Assembly (NCBI GenBank): GCA_905147135.1
Contig: LR990052.1
Span: forward strand, 1,185,501-1,249,500
Source: Blastobasis lacticolella
Lineage: Eukaryota > Arthropoda > Insecta > Lepidoptera > Blastobasidae
Length of the DNA stretch: 64,000 nt
Reading direction: 5' to 3'
The translations under genes were made by a program, and so were the position numbers. The notes under the pieces were generated by a model, which worked only from the letters and a program-made list of their open reading frames with translations, ran no database searches and was not told the origin of the DNA. Shown piece after piece: positions 1 through 11,904 of the stretch (the first letter of the stretch is position 1; every line of letters begins with the position of its first letter).

Positions 1-12
1 GCATTAGGCAGG

Positions 13-50
13 CCGTAGGCTTGTTTGCCACCTTAGTGGAATAAAAAATG
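13..50 (+). repeat. LINE 3'-tail fragment
   Basis: A short segment ending in an A-rich run. It is nearly the same as 57211-57246, sharing the 'cttgtttgccacct' core. It is probably the 3' tail of a retroposon that has lost the rest of its body. Confidence 0.4.
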
Positions 51-51
51 T

Positions 52-178
52 GTGGCCATGCCACCTCCGGCAGCCACAGGAAGAAGAGGTCGGCTCAAGA
101 AGAGATGACTTGACGTTATTAAGGAACGCCAGAATACCAAGGTCACCGAAGAGCGGGCGAAGTGGACAAAGAGGAATA
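52..178 (+). pseudogene. LINE reverse transcriptase C-terminal relic
   Basis: Read from base 61, the plus strand encodes a basic stretch with GRRGRLKKR, then a TGA stop at 106-108, then LDVIKE and VTEERAKW. This is the pattern at the very C-terminus of RTE-type endonuclease/reverse transcriptases, where a conserved KKRW-D-I box precedes an RAKWR box. The stop sits where the family has tryptophan, so a TGG to TGA change is likely. The catalytic RT domain is absent. The family call rests on recalled C-terminal motifs only. Confidence 0.5.
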
Positions 179-778
179 GTTAGTTTAGGAGGATTAGTTG
201 TTTAAGAGCGCAGTGCCATTGCACTGATCCGAATTTGTAAAAATACGGATTTATAGCATAATTATAACTATAGTGTTGTCATTTCAAATTCAAATGTGTC
301 TTTAATTGGGTATACTTTCACAAAGTTTTTACAATTCAATAACAGGGACAACGTATTCTGCCTAATACTGCCAACATCTTTTGAGACCTCATGATACAGG
401 TATGCATACCTTCAAGAGGGCAATCTTCTCGTTTATCACTCAATAGTATAAATACCACACTGCTGGTCTGCCTCTGAGACATTACAGAAAATCTTAGATC
501 GACACCAAAATCTTGCACACACATTGTCGGACACCAGAAAGCAAAATTATCAGTTAAAACACCATAAACACATTTGCCGAGGTGTTAGGGTAAGCGCGCT
601 AAATGATGGCCGCGAACACACAACAGCGTACAGCATAATCACATCGCCTATCCGCGCAGATAAGCTGCGCACACTGAGTAAGTGGCGCTTTTTGATCACG
701 TGCCGAACGGGCGTACAGGTGGTTACGAGAGTGGCGGGTACAATTTTTAGAGGAGGCAAGCGAGTAAGTAGATCACCT
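179..778. other. Non-coding stretch, nothing recognised
   Basis: Mixed-composition DNA. Open frames on both strands here, including one of about 115 codons on each strand, overlap each other and show no family motif. They are treated as chance. Confidence 0.5.
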
Positions 779-1551
779 GGGCCTCGAGTATTCTTCGAGT
801 CCTCGAGATATTTACTTGGTACTCGAATTGTAGTTGGATCGCTATGGCAACTCGACGGCAGTTTTAATTGTAGCTGAATATAAAAAGTCAAAGTCAAAAT
901 TATTTATTCAGATTAGGCTATACATAGCACTTATGAATGTCAAACAAATAAATTGTACATTACAATAATGGTGAAACTGGTAAAAATAGTTTATCAAAAT
1001 AGAATTAATAAACATTAAAAAGAAAAAGACACCAAGTTAATTAAATAAATAAATAATATATAAATACACAATTAAACATGTCACAAAATTATTCAATTAA
1101 TATGTTAATTAATATATAAAACAAATTATATCCAGGGATTTTTATCTTCCATGTAGTCCTTTACTTTATAGAATGCTTTATTTATTTATGTTATCTTAAC
1201 GATTTTTTTAAATTTATTAATAGGAAAGTTTTGTATCTCTCAGGAATTTTATTAAAAAAAGATACACCATGAGCCACAAAAGAGGATTTTACCTTTGTCA
1301 ATCTGAAGCGTTCCGTCACAAGCCTGTCCTTATTCCGAGTATTGTAGCTGTGATTATTGGAATGTTTTTGATAAGAATGCATAAAACTGCCATTGAGCTA
1401 CGATTTCGATACGGTTACAATTCAGTCGAGCCATTAGTAACAGTAGCAGAATACCAAAAACGTGACAAACTGCCATTGAAGCTGTGATTGCGATCCAATT
1501 ACTATGCGATCAAGGTATTTAGTAAATTAGCGGATAGAGGACTCGAGGCCC
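779..1551. mobile_element. Foldback (long inverted-repeat) element split by a CR1-like LINE tail
   Basis: The left arm starts with gggcctcgag at 779-788 and the right arm ends with its exact complement ctcgaggccc at 1542-1551. About 90 bp inside each arm also pair imperfectly, including a shared 'ttggatcgc' and 'ggcagttt' core. The right arm contains two related copies of its inner part (from about 1383 and 1468). A CR1-like 3' end sits between the arms. A related copy of the inner sequence is at 43490-43610. No transposase is visible, so this is a non-autonomous element. Confidence 0.55.
884..1391 (-). mobile_element. CR1-like LINE, 3' end only
   Basis: On the minus strand, frames from about 1391 down to 1127 encode HSYNTRNK, then a SFFNKIPE-like box, then after a one-frame break KDYMEDKNPW and a stop. 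This is a typical CR1/Jockey-group LINE C-terminus. It is followed by about 230 bp of AT-rich 3' UTR ending in an AATAAAT motif and a TTTGAC repeat at 886-897, the tail style of lepidopteran CR1-like elements. The RT and endonuclease domains are missing, so the copy is heavily 5'-truncated. The frame break makes it non-functional. Confidence 0.7.
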
Positions 1552-1640
1552 TGATGGAAAGTGATCACCGCTGCTCATGGACACTGGTAACACCCGGAGG
1601 GTTGCGAATGCGTTACCAGCGTTTGAGAAAAGATGTAGGC
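1548..1640 (-). repeat. tail-3 fragment
   Basis: Matches the minus sense of the tail-3 repeat: 'gatggaaagtgatcaccgct', then 'catggacactggtaacaccc' and a 'gcgaatgcgttaccagc' box. It abuts the right arm of the foldback element. Confidence 0.5.
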
Positions 1641-1771
1641 CGATTGTTTAAATTTTGGTTGTATTTATTTAGTTTTTGAGTGGGCTATTGTAAAGACTTT
1701 GGTGCAGATAGTAATGTGGTTATTGTGAGGATGTGCGGCTTCCTCTGCATATTTTTTCTGCAGAGCACCTC

Positions 1772-1850
1772 AATCACTGGAGTAGTGACCACTTACCATC
1801 AGGTGGCGCACTTACCTGTTTGCCTACTGTATAACTTAAAAAAACACAGC
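1772..1850 (+). repeat. tail-3 fragment with A-rich tail
   Basis: Carries 'gaccacttaccatcaggtgg', then 'cctgtttgcctactgtata' and an A-run. This is the 3'-most part of the tail-3 family seen complete at 20985-21270. Confidence 0.55.
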
Positions 1851-2129
1851 CCCTTTTTTAACTCACCGTAGTCTAAACAATGTTGCGGATAGCTAGTCTT
1901 TCCATTTCACTTTTCTCCCAACCTGTACGAGTGCGACGAAGTCTCCATAGCGAAGCAAGCTTGCCGTCACAAGCATTGCGTATCTGTTATTAAGTCAATA
2001 GGTGGCGACCACGGTCTACATTATATACAGACGAACCGTGCAGATAGCTTGCGTAAATAGCGTACAAGTACTTGCAGATTACCGTTGCTTATCTTCAGCA
2101 TTTGAGTGTTAAATGTATGTATTATCACC

Positions 2130-2712
2130 TAGAGTTACGTAGTAGTAGTACAGTACGGTATTCGACTCGCAATGCGAGAGGTCATCATCACAGCCCGTAA
2201 CAGTCCACTGCAGGACCAAAGGCCTCTCCCACGAAAGGGGAGGTTATTGCCATAATCTCCACGCTTGGCAGGCGGGTTGGAGATCGCAGTGTTTGAATAT
2301 AACAATGGAAAATGCTGCTGCCCATTTTCCAGACTACGGAGACTCTCTATCTTTTGCCTCAAAAACAAGCCCCATGAGTGTAAGGGGTTGGTGCTATTCT
2401 ACTCTGCCGGACACCACACGGCCAAATGCGAGAGGTACTGGGTTCAAATCCTACACCCACCATGTATCAATGACTCGTGTCTGAGTTATTTTAATTAGTT
2501 GTATACTAACCGATGCTCTTACGGTGAGGGAAAACATTGTGATGAAACCTCTACATTCAGGCGACTGAATGTGTAACAATGCTCCAATCTGGTCAGGTTA
2601 CCCAGGATCACGGAGGTTAGACAGCAGTCGCTCCACTATAATTACGTGATCTGCCAATTCTGAATCATGGTCAAGACGGACCCCGGGCCCTCATGCGTGA
2701 AAGAACAACCAG
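2130..2712 (+). mobile_element. SINE-2 copy, split by an R-SINE insertion
   Basis: The head (to 2182) and body (from 2425) of one SINE-2 copy are separated by a 242-bp insert. The body shows the family landmarks 'gggttcaaatcc', 'actaaccgatgctcttacgg', 'acattcaggcgactgaatgt' and 'gatctgccaattctg', ending near 'gaccccgggccc'. The copy has no ORF. Confidence 0.65.
2183..2424 (-). mobile_element. R-SINE (RTE-tailed retroposon) with 12-bp TSD
   Basis: A 242-bp non-coding retroposon on the minus strand. Its tail (catcat on the plus strand) is at 2183 and its head ends in ggccgtgtgg on the minus strand at 2424. It is flanked by direct repeats aatgcgagaggt at 2171-2182 and 2425-2436, which are the target-site duplication within SINE-2. 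Confidence 0.8.
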
Positions 2713-3487
2713 GGTTCTTTTTTGTCACCTACATTTGCGGGATAAAGATAATTAGTTACAAGTTTTTAGTGTCTAACGGTAGTGTGCTTAGTTTAACCAA
2801 GGTTAAGCAATGCTCTCAATGTCCGGTAATTGGATGGGTGACCGTTTGGAACTTTAGCACCGCGTCAAGTTCGCCATTCGTTAGCAGCCTTCTAATACCG
2901 TTGGTGAATTGACCAAAGTCATCAGCTGGGGAATAGTATATAGGAATAGTAGCTGGAGAATAGCATAGAGCGGTTGAATAGTTTCGTACTCAAATCGTGA
3001 GAAAAACACTAAAATCACATAGTCATTGCGCGAACTTTCCCAAAAAATGAATCGTTGACCTGAAAACATCAGTGCCTTAAACAAACAATGTGCGAGTTTA
3101 TACGAATTTTATTGTCATCTTTTATTAAATTTAGCAAGAAATTATCAATTGGCAAGTGCAAATATTTACAGATAATAATTGTCGTGCTAATTCAGCTTAA
3201 ATTGGCCGTCGAAAATCAGTTTTAAACTGCATTAATTTTATCTCACTAAAATCACAAAGTACGAAAGGCGATCCGCTGCTAAAATGGTGCCGAGAAACAT
3301 CTCGCAAAAATTTCGTAAAAATTAACAAATTTTTACGAAATTTACTACCACATCGTACTTCGTATATGGAGTAACTTTTCCACGCGGTATTTCAACAATT
3401 ATTACTTACGATAAACGTATCATAAAATATATATATTTTTAAATTTTATTTTTATTCCGAGGTTTACATACTTTTGTTTTCACCCTA
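2713..3487. other. Non-coding stretch with one perfect short hairpin
   Basis: AT-rich DNA with no coding signal. The only structure seen is the inverted repeat at 3308-3343. Confidence 0.5.
3308..3343. repeat. Perfect 16-bp inverted repeat, 4-nt loop
   Basis: Arms 3308-3323 and 3328-3343 are exact complements (aaatttcgtaaaaatt) around the loop aaca. The wider flanks also pair weakly (tacgaaagg against cgtacttcg), so this may be the centre of a decayed foldback element. Confidence 0.7.
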
Positions 3488-3716
3488 CATAATAATAATA
3501 ATAAATAAATATGCTTTAACAAATTCACACAGCGCCATCTAGCCCCAAAATAAGCAAAGCTTGTGTATATATACTTATTATACATACTACACCCAGACCC
3601 GTAACAGACGTTAAAATTTATAATTCCAATTTTTGCTCGGCCGGGAATCGAACCCGGGACCTCTGCGTGACGACCGACATGTTACCGACCGACACCAACT
3701 AAACGACTCAGTAACG
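3488..3716 (-). mobile_element. SINE-1 (tRNA-derived), near complete
   Basis: On the minus strand this has a degenerate tRNA-like head with the B-box core GGTTCGATTCC near 3650, then 'gggtctgggtgt', then the conserved 'ggggctagatggcgctgtgt' and an AT-rich tail. The head is more diverged than in the 19462 and 56736 copies, so this copy is probably older. Confidence 0.7.
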
Positions 3717-3787
3717 ACTCGTCGTAAGTGTATTGCACTCATGAATGTATATTTGCGAAAAGGTATTTCATAATAGGCTATTCATCA

Positions 3788-3880
3788 GGCTCGTATGTTA
3801 ACAGGGCCACGGACTTCAGATGTCAGTCGCGCTACTGTAATTACCTGATCTGCCAAATCCTGGATCTTGTCAGCATTCAA
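3788..3880 (+). repeat. SINE-2 3' fragment
   Basis: Retains 'aacagggccacggac' and 'attacctgatctgccaaatc' from the 3' half of SINE-2. The head is missing. Confidence 0.5.
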
Positions 3881-6800
3881 AATTCAAATAACTAGTAAAT
3901 CTGACACTTTTTCAAACTCAAAAACAATTTAGATTAAACAGAGCCATTCTGTTAAACATGGTAGAGATGCTTAAGGTTTGTAAGGGCAGTATCACATCAG
4001 ATAGCACGAATTCGCAAAAATGCATTTTGTCTTTACGGAATCGGCGATTTGCTGCGTTTGTACGGTGGCCTTTTGTATTGCAAATAATGATATGGGAAAC
4101 GTACGTAACCTATTATTAATAAATAAGCTAAAAATAAATAATTTATTCAAGAATCAATCGTCAACGAGAGTTCGCAGATGGACTTGTGCCACATCCACGT
4201 TAGTAAATCCGTAATCACATACATAATAACGCTTGAAGAATTGATTGTGAATATTTGCGAGGCTCGGGAGTTGTGTCAGGACAGAGCAAAGTGGCGATCC
4301 ATTGTCTCTGTCTACCCCACCTGTGGGACAGAGGCGTGAGCTTTATGTAGTAGTAGTAGGTTTGTATGTAATAAACGCTTGGTTGTTGGAAATACGCCAC
4401 AGAAAATTCCATTACCCAGGTCCAGGCCTAAATAAAAAAAAAACTAAGGAAGAAAAAATGGTAAACTAACAGGACCTAGTTACAATTAGAAATAAAATAG
4501 GTACCTAAATGTAATTATCGTAACTTTGATTGATTGTGTCGTGACTTCACGCGTTTTCTTACCGACAAGTGTAACACATCCCTAAAGCGATCGAATCCGA
4601 GCTGTGCACTTACAGCAGCGGCCAAGGCTTAACAATAAATTAATATTTAGGTTTAATAACCGATCTCATTAACCTCGACGCGTAACCAGCGGTTATCGTT
4701 AACCGGAGGTTAAATTGGTACAGCGAGGTTTAATTGGAAACTCTTCTTAAGACGAAAACAATGATGAAGTGCGTTCCAGGCGCTACGCCTCTTGGTTTGT
4801 TTGATCTTGGTTTAGTTAATTTGGTTGGTGCTATTATATAATACTACATAATATATTATAGTCTATAGAAGCTATCGTATATGTTATGTTTTTGGACTTG
4901 AGTCTAATGATGAAGCGATTTATGTTGAATAGCGTATTAAAACCTGTTTAAGGGCATGTAGTCCTTTTGTTTATTTACACTGATAGACCAAACTGGGTTG
5001 CTGATGTCCCTAGGCAGCGGTGACCACTTTCCTTTAGGTGGCCCGTGTTACATAAAAAAATCTACGATTCACGCATTTAGGTTTCAGGAAACAAAAATAA
5101 ATTATGTCCGATGGGGCAATTGATAACCGATCATTCCCATTACTCCCATATGGGGGTACAACACGAATTTTAGTCGTTGTTCTCCTAATTCGTAAATTAG
5201 GGAATGATTGGATTTTTTTTTCTTAAAGAAGCTTTAGGTCAATAGTTACCTGAACCGATGAGCATGGATGAGAAGGTTGATGAATGTTAAAGAAGCGAGA
5301 GAGATTTGTCTGAACCGTAGAAAAGTGAACGACGTGATCTCTACCCCAAGGGAAAAGGAGTGACGTTATTTATGTATGCATGCAGTATGATTATTTATTA
5401 ATTATGATATGAAGCCTTGGTATCCGAGTGTAGGTAGGTATGTAGTGCACCAGCCTTACGGTTGTTCTCGTATACTAGACCTAGGGTTGCCAACCCCACT
5501 ATATAATATAGTATCCTACTACATTAGGAGTCTACTTACTATAAATCATAAAATTAGAATATAGTAGGCGAACTTCAATATTTAATTAGCACAACATTAC
5601 CACTTACCGCAAAACGGAACGCGTCCATAAGATCCTCAAAAGAAAAATTTTCCTGATGCAAATCGAATATTTCAGAGCGATCTTGATTCTTGACATTTGT
5701 ATGACGTGACGTCAAACTTAAGTCAAATAAAACAAAACAGCTATGAAAATATACATTTAGGAAATAATATAGGTACTTACGTACATGTTATTTAAAAAAC
5801 TTACTATATATTTTTTGTTTAATTCCCTACCTACTATATTTTTTTGGCTTCTAAACCCGAAAATATAATATTTGGTCTAAAAAAAGTTGGCAACCCTAAC
5901 TAGACCTTACACGACATTTCCTTATGCCCTTCGAGTTTTGCATTCTACTTTGATTAAAATAATATCCAAAATCCTATTAAATTCATTATTATTGCATCTT
6001 GTAAGCCTTCAGAATGTTGTTACTAATTTAAAAACGTACGTATTTAAAATATACAGAACAATATGCTGTTGTAATTACGTCGTTCGTTTCACATCACACA
6101 GAACTAAATTGAACATAATAATTTATTATGCAAATAGGTAGGTAGTAAACACCAAAATGTATTAAGTAGTTCACAAAATTATATAACAACATTGTACCGA
6201 AGCAAAGGAAGGAGGGACGCAATGTTAATATAAACTTGGGTGCAACTCGACCGTCTACTGTACGGACGATTTTCTTCACGTGTTGTTCACGATATAAGCT
6301 AGTGGTAAAAGTAGATGAGGTAATATTAAGCTGGCCATATCTGCAGAAGAACCAATAACTGCTTGGGTAGGAGTTCTTGGCTACAGACCGCGACTCGAAA
6401 GCCCAGTGTAAGACGCTTTCCGGCCAGGTGGAGTGACCATTTGAGATGAAATTAAATTACATTTAGGACACCACATCATAAGTTCACAACACAAAATACA
6501 CATGTACTTACAGCAGATAGTAAACGATACACTTACTGGTTCACGTCTACAAAATTTCATTGACTTTGATAGCGTAATATAGAAAATATGATCAGTCTAC
6601 GTTTGATCGCTGATTTGGGACGCGTTCGCCAAACACTAGCCTTAAAAGTCGATGATATGATATAGCTGCGTCCATACCTTTTTAATATACTATAAAAACA
6701 ATATCACCAAACCTGCTTTAGTAATTGCGTAATGACGAAATGGTCATAAATAAAATGACAATTTCACGAACTCACCCCATTACGCTATCTAAACTTCTGT

Positions 6801-7899
6801 CCAGTTATGTGATGTGTACCATAAAAATATAACGACACGGGACTTTTGATGTGATTGTTGCCTTTTTATTTGTGCGCTTTCGACTGGTTTATCTTACTTT
6901 TTCTGTGTAAACGACGTCCAGGGTCCTTCTGTTCGTAATGGGTCCAGTGGAATGGAGTTTTGGTCCAGTTTTCCATGCTGATGCCGATTTTGGGGAGGCA
7001 CGAAGGTGTGGATGTGGCATGAATTTCTACGAGGTGACCGGAGACGGAAACAGAAGCTTGCGTAGAGTTTGTGGTCTGAAATTGGTAGTCACCGCTCGGA
7101 CGTGTGAGTGTATGTACAAATTAAATCAGTATTCAAGTACAAGTCAATGGTAAATATAAGTTTTTATAACTTTAGCATGTGTAGGTGTTTGTCTGTCTAT
7201 TTGAAACATCAGTGCCACTTATTTATTTTGAAGTCGTTATCTATCTAACTAAAGGGTTCATAGCTTTGCTTAATAGAATTTTTTCGTAGGTGTTTACAAA
7301 CATTTGTATGTCTGAAGTTATTTGATTATACGTTTCAAAATCAAGCTTCAAACGATGATATTTCTTCAATTTGGAGACGTTAATAAACTAATTTATTAAC
7401 TTTTCTTTAAGAGATTAGTAAAACATTTTGCAAAAAGACAGGGACGAGGGTCTTTTATCTCCAAAAGTAATTTTAAAATATACAACGAAGTCGAGAGCAA
7501 AGGCTACTTACAAACATTTCTCAATAAAGCCCTACAATGCCACACGAACGTAACGTTCAAGAGTTTTCCTGTCGACAACCGCCTCCACCGGCGTCGCGAC
7601 TCCCGCGCATCCTTTGATCTTATCTCCCATACTTTCTTGAGCGTTTCCTCACACATTGATGAGCACTTTGTGCGCAATCGCGTATATTATATTACAATAA
7701 AAGGCGCGTAATTTTGCAAATGGCCGCCGACTCGCGTTTTAGTAGTCTGCATTGGGAGCGTTAAACTTTACGAGTTCTACTGTTTGTCGGTGCATTTTAA
7801 TGTATCTAGTTTGTATATCGTAATGGTGGGCCTTTATTTCATCGCGTCTTCTGTTCTGAGATGTGTAATGCTGTAAATTTTGTGTCAATCATATATTAT
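3881..7899. other. Long non-coding stretch with minor repeat scraps
   Basis: No gene recognised. It holds a tail-3 scrap at 4983-5060 (gtgaccactttcctttaggt, then an A-run). A weak RTE C-terminus-like scrap lies near 6395-6450 (gacgctttccggccaggtgg). The 71-codon frame at 6938-7153 has no recognisable domain. The rest is AT-rich. Confidence 0.45.
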
Positions 7900-8068
7900 G
7901 GCGAATATTCCGGTTGTGCTCTCGCGTGCGAGGGCACGGGGTCAGCCTGACTATGGTCCAGGATTTGGCAAATGAGGTAATCACAGGGATGAGACTGCCA
8001 TCTGACCTCTCCATAAGGCTGTTAATAAGGGAACCTGACCAGATTGAATCACGGATACCTATAACACT
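7900..8068 (-). repeat. SINE-2 3' half
   Basis: Minus-strand copy with 'gtgctctcgcgtgcgagggc', 'gccatctgacctctcc' and 'ggaacctgaccagatt'. The tRNA-like head is absent. Open frames over it on both strands are not genes. Confidence 0.6.
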
Positions 8069-9420
8069 TATACGCCTATTTTCAGGTTTCCTCATGATGT
8101 CTTTCATCGGTGTCAGCATCGGTTAGTATTCGTCAAATCAATTTTTTTTTACTTTTTTAGTAGGTAACAAACAGTCGTTTACACGAATAGTACACTGCAC
8201 TAGATAATTAAATAGACCTAAAGTTTCCTATTGCATATTTTGTGGTACAGTGCTCAATATAAAATGTGTTTTTAGAACGTGAACGTGAAAACTCAATAGA
8301 AACGAATCTACACTGACCCCCTTTGTGTTGCTAATATGATCACTTGTCACTATGTGACCTTGCTCGTTGCCTTCCTCTTGATTAAAAAAAATAAAAAACA
8401 TAATATTAGGTCGCTACCTATTAAAATAGCGTTGTGTACGAAAATGTTGGAGACTGAAATTTTCATACTAGCATATTATTCAATTTCTTGAAAATGGCCA
8501 ATCGGATTACCAAGAAACTTTGTAGGTATAATCAGACAACATTAAGATAAGTAGTGCATTCCATTTCAATTAGATAATTAGGTATCCTTTTCATAAAATT
8601 ACACCTGTTTATAGAGGCAAAACTGGCGACAAATGAAAAGGAGTATTTTCAAACCCATAAAAACATTTTGAAAATATGTTTATTTAATTTTAGCGACTTA
8701 CTGGCATCTAAACATACTCAATTTTAGAAATCAAGTATTCATTTTTATAAATTATTATGTACACTTAACAATATTTGATCAAATGTGTAAATGCGAAAAA
8801 AACGCCAACTTCATAGGTAAGGACCCAATACTTATTAGATTCCATAATTATACTCTTTATTGCACAAAACACATTAGAAACATAGTCACAATACAAAGTA
8901 TAAAGGCGAGCTTATCCCTAAAAGAGATCGCCACACCATCTCACCAAGTGGGCTGGAAGCTAAAAGGGGTATAAATAAGAAAGGGCAGCGTCACTGGACA
9001 CAACAAATCACCGACAGCACCCTCAAAACGAAATGCGTGAATTATGAACTAGCGTTGTTTTATCAGGACGCTGCCGAACTTGGGTGGCATGGTGTAAGTT
9101 AGAGAACTTATGTGTACGACATTTACAACTTACATAATAGAAACGAAATCACGAGCATGACATATATAGGAAAAAAGAAGAGAGAATTAGTCATCGCAAC
9201 TTTGCTCAGCACAAACGATATCATAAAATGCTTTGTCGAAATTGAGGGTAGACATTCCAACTTACACCCAAGAAGAGGAAAAAAGAACCAGCAACACTCA
9301 TCCTGCATAAGGCATTGTGAAACAATTAAATAATTGTTCAAACACCCCTCTCCTACTACCCAAGTAGTGTGTACGATGTATTAGTTACCACTGACTAATG
9401 TTTAGGGGAGCTGTTGAGAG
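8069..9420. other. AT-rich stretch, nothing recognised
   Basis: Short open frames of 60-73 codons occur on both strands with low-complexity, AT-driven composition. No domain or repeat relation was seen. Confidence 0.45.
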
Positions 9421-9758
9421 TCGGTGGCTTAATGGTTAAGGGATCCGACTCGTAAGCAGGAGGTACCGGGTTCGGACCTCAGTGTGGCCATGTACCAATG
9501 ACTCTTTTCTGAGTAATGCATATTAGTTGAATACTAACCGATGCTCTTAGGGTGAGGGAAAACACCGTGATGAAAAATTCACAGGCGACTAAATGTGTAA
9601 CAATGATCCAATCTGGTTAGGTTTCCCTGTTAACAGGATCACAGAGCTCAGTCAGTCAGTCGCTTGACAGTAATTACCTGCCAAATCCTGGATCATGGTG
9701 AAGGCATATCCTGGGCCCGCGAGCGCGAGAGCACAACCGGGGCATTACGCCAAGATGA
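9421..9758 (+). mobile_element. SINE-2, complete
   Basis: A full-length copy of about 338 bp. The tRNA-like head 'ggtggcttaatggttaaggg' is followed by the B-box-like 'gggttcggacctc', then 'actaaccgatgctctt', the gtgagg-aaaac block, the 'ctgccaaatcctggatcatg' block, and the end near 'ccaagatgac'. It lacks an ORF and must move with another element's RT. Confidence 0.75.
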
Positions 9759-9933
9759 CGTATGAATGTATAGCTGAATCATATTTGCGTCGATATCCAG
9801 GTTATCTCGAGGGAGGGCCCAGTTTCCACCTTGACTATAATCGAATGTGGAATGAGCTCCCAGCCACAGTTTCCTTTGGACTATGACATGTTATCGTTCA
9901 AGAGGTATGGAGGTTAGAGGTCTCTTCAGAGGC

Positions 9934-10040
9934 GGGCAACGCATTGGTAACTCCCCTGGTGTTGCTGATGTCCATGGGCGGCAGTGACTACGTTCCATCT
10001 GGTGGCCCGGTTGCATATTTGTCTGCCGCATAATATGAAA
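9934..10040 (+). repeat. tail-3 fragment with A-tail
   Basis: Shows 'gggcaacgcattggtaactc', 'gttgctgatgtccatgggcg', 'catctggtggcccggttgc' and a terminal A9 run. Confidence 0.6.
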
Positions 10041-10379
10041 AAAAAAATGTTGGATTTGGTGGATCAGGTAATTAGTGTGGAGCGACTGTCTTGCGTTGTC
10101 ACCACACCCTACACACGTAATCGATAAAAAATAACGTTGTATACAATTTTAACTGTTATTTAGGCTCGATCCCCTCGCTCCTCCCATCACCCGTCGTTTC
10201 GACCACCCTCGCGAGTACACGTAAGACATTATTTATAGGCCAGAGGCGGCCGTGTCCAAAAAGCTTAGTTGTGTCAAAAGTTGAGCGTTAAATCATTCGC
10301 CACTATCTGGACAGTGCAGGCCGGACACTGGCCACTAGCTCGGGGCGTGGGCCCGTTGGCGCACGATACGAGGAGGAAC

Positions 10380-10590
10380 GGAACGTCAAAAATTACTACT
10401 ACTACTAATAAGTTGACGCAGCGACCCAAAATGAGTCTTGGCGTTCGACACTTAGATGTCTGATTCCACTCTGTACGATAGAAAATGGAACGTTAAAATT
10501 TACTACTAATACTACGTTGACGCAAGCACCCAAAATGAGTCTTGGCCTCCGACACTAAGATGTTCTGTTCTACTCTGTCCTGTGCCACCT
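10380..10590. repeat. Two-copy tandem duplication, ~105 bp unit
   Basis: Both units run from 'ggaacgt..aaaa' through a tacta-rich stretch and 'cccaaaatgagtcttgg' to a 'gat..attccactctg'-like end. The units begin at about 10380 and 10487 and differ by scattered substitutions and small indels. Confidence 0.6.
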
Positions 10591-11521
10591 CCTGCTAACA
10601 GTCAGCCCGGAGTTCCAACAGGTACGTCAAAATTTAGTGGTAAAAATTGGTGGTCTGAGAATTTAACATTACCAATTCAGTTCATCGCTCAGTTTACAGT
10701 TATACGCGGGTATTCGACGAACCTGCGCTAATTTTACAAGGGGATGGAATGTATGAATGTATGAACAATCATGGCATAAATACAGGATACAGTCATCATG
10801 CCATGACAGTGATCATGGTGCTAGGATGGAGTTAAATTTATCTTAATATGGATAACGCTACTGCCATGCGAACCTAAATTATCAAAGAAATTCCAGACGT
10901 CTTTCAACGTTAGGACTTGTTTTTTCAACTTATATCATACACATTTCTTTATACATTATATCATATAAAGACGGGACTTACACGCGACGTACCTTTTCGA
11001 TTTGTGTTCCCGACGTTTCGGTAGGGTTGGGTATAACCCTACCGAAGCGTCGGGTCACGAGAAGTGATCTAATATAATATAATATAATCTTCCTGGCGTT
11101 TGTCATCACTCATCATCATAATATTAGCCGCAGATCGTCCGTTGTTAGATAGGGCCTAAAATGTAGGTTCTTCGGTCATACTAACTTCTAGTAACAAAAA
11201 ATTTTATGTTGACTTTAAAGTGTTTTTCATTACAGTTACATAAATTGTACTAATTACACCTGCGAAGCTAAACAGTTTTGACTACATAAAACTGAGTGAA
11301 CCTACGCAGTCTTGACTACATTTCTGACGTTAGTCCGTCACGGTTGCTCGGGCCAATGGAAACAGTGTCGTGCTAAGTGATCCGGCATAAAATGAAATAT
11401 GAAGACATTTTTACACATTACATTACTTACGAATTTTCCGTGTAGATGGCAAAATATCACACCCGTTTCCAGTGGGCAAACAAAAAACACAATTTTTGGA
11501 CTTAGTTGCTTACCAACCAGG
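10591..11521. other. Non-coding stretch with one strong hairpin
   Basis: Apart from the inverted repeat at 11028-11053, nothing is recognised. An 'ataatataatataat' microsatellite-like run lies near 11070. Confidence 0.4.
11022..11060. repeat. Hairpin with CGACGTTTCGG-type arms
   Basis: The left arm ccgacgtttcggtagggtt and right arm aaccctaccgaagcgtcgg pair with one mismatch around a short loop. Comparable arms are common in lepidopteran inverted-repeat elements (recalled, not searched). Confidence 0.5.
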
Positions 11522-11874
11522 AGCGTCGGTTGCCTAATGGTTAAGGGGTTCGACTCGTACCCCGAGGTACCGGGTTTGAACCCTAGTACCGCTATGTACC
11601 GTTCCAGCAACCCTTTGCTGAGTTGTATACATTAGTTGAACACTAACCGATGCTCTTACGGTGAGGGTTAACATCGTGATAAAACCTGCACATTCAGGCA
11701 ACTGAGTTTGTAACAATGAACCAATCTGGTCAGGCTCCCTAGTAGCAGGGTCACGAAGGTTAAAATGGCAGCCGCTCCACTGTAATTATCTAATCTGCAA
11801 ATCCTGGATCATGGTCGAGGTAGACCCCGGGCCCCCGCACCCGAGAGCACAGCTTGGACATTCACGCCAAGATG
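11522..11874 (+). mobile_element. SINE-2, complete
   Basis: Full-length copy with the head 'gtcggttgcctaatggttaa', a B-box-like ggtttgaaccc, the 'aaccgatgctcttacgg' block, and the 3' end at 'cacgccaagatgg'. Small frames over it on both strands are not genes. Confidence 0.75.
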
Positions 11875-11904
11875 GTTCAGCTGTCAATTATCACGTCATG
11901 TTGG

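Noticed and set aside
524..897. 117- and 115-codon frames on opposite strands
   Set aside because: They run through the left arm of the foldback element and show no protein family features.
6938..7153. 71-codon plus frame with a Cys-rich look
   Set aside because: No zinc-finger spacing, no homology recognised and no supporting context.
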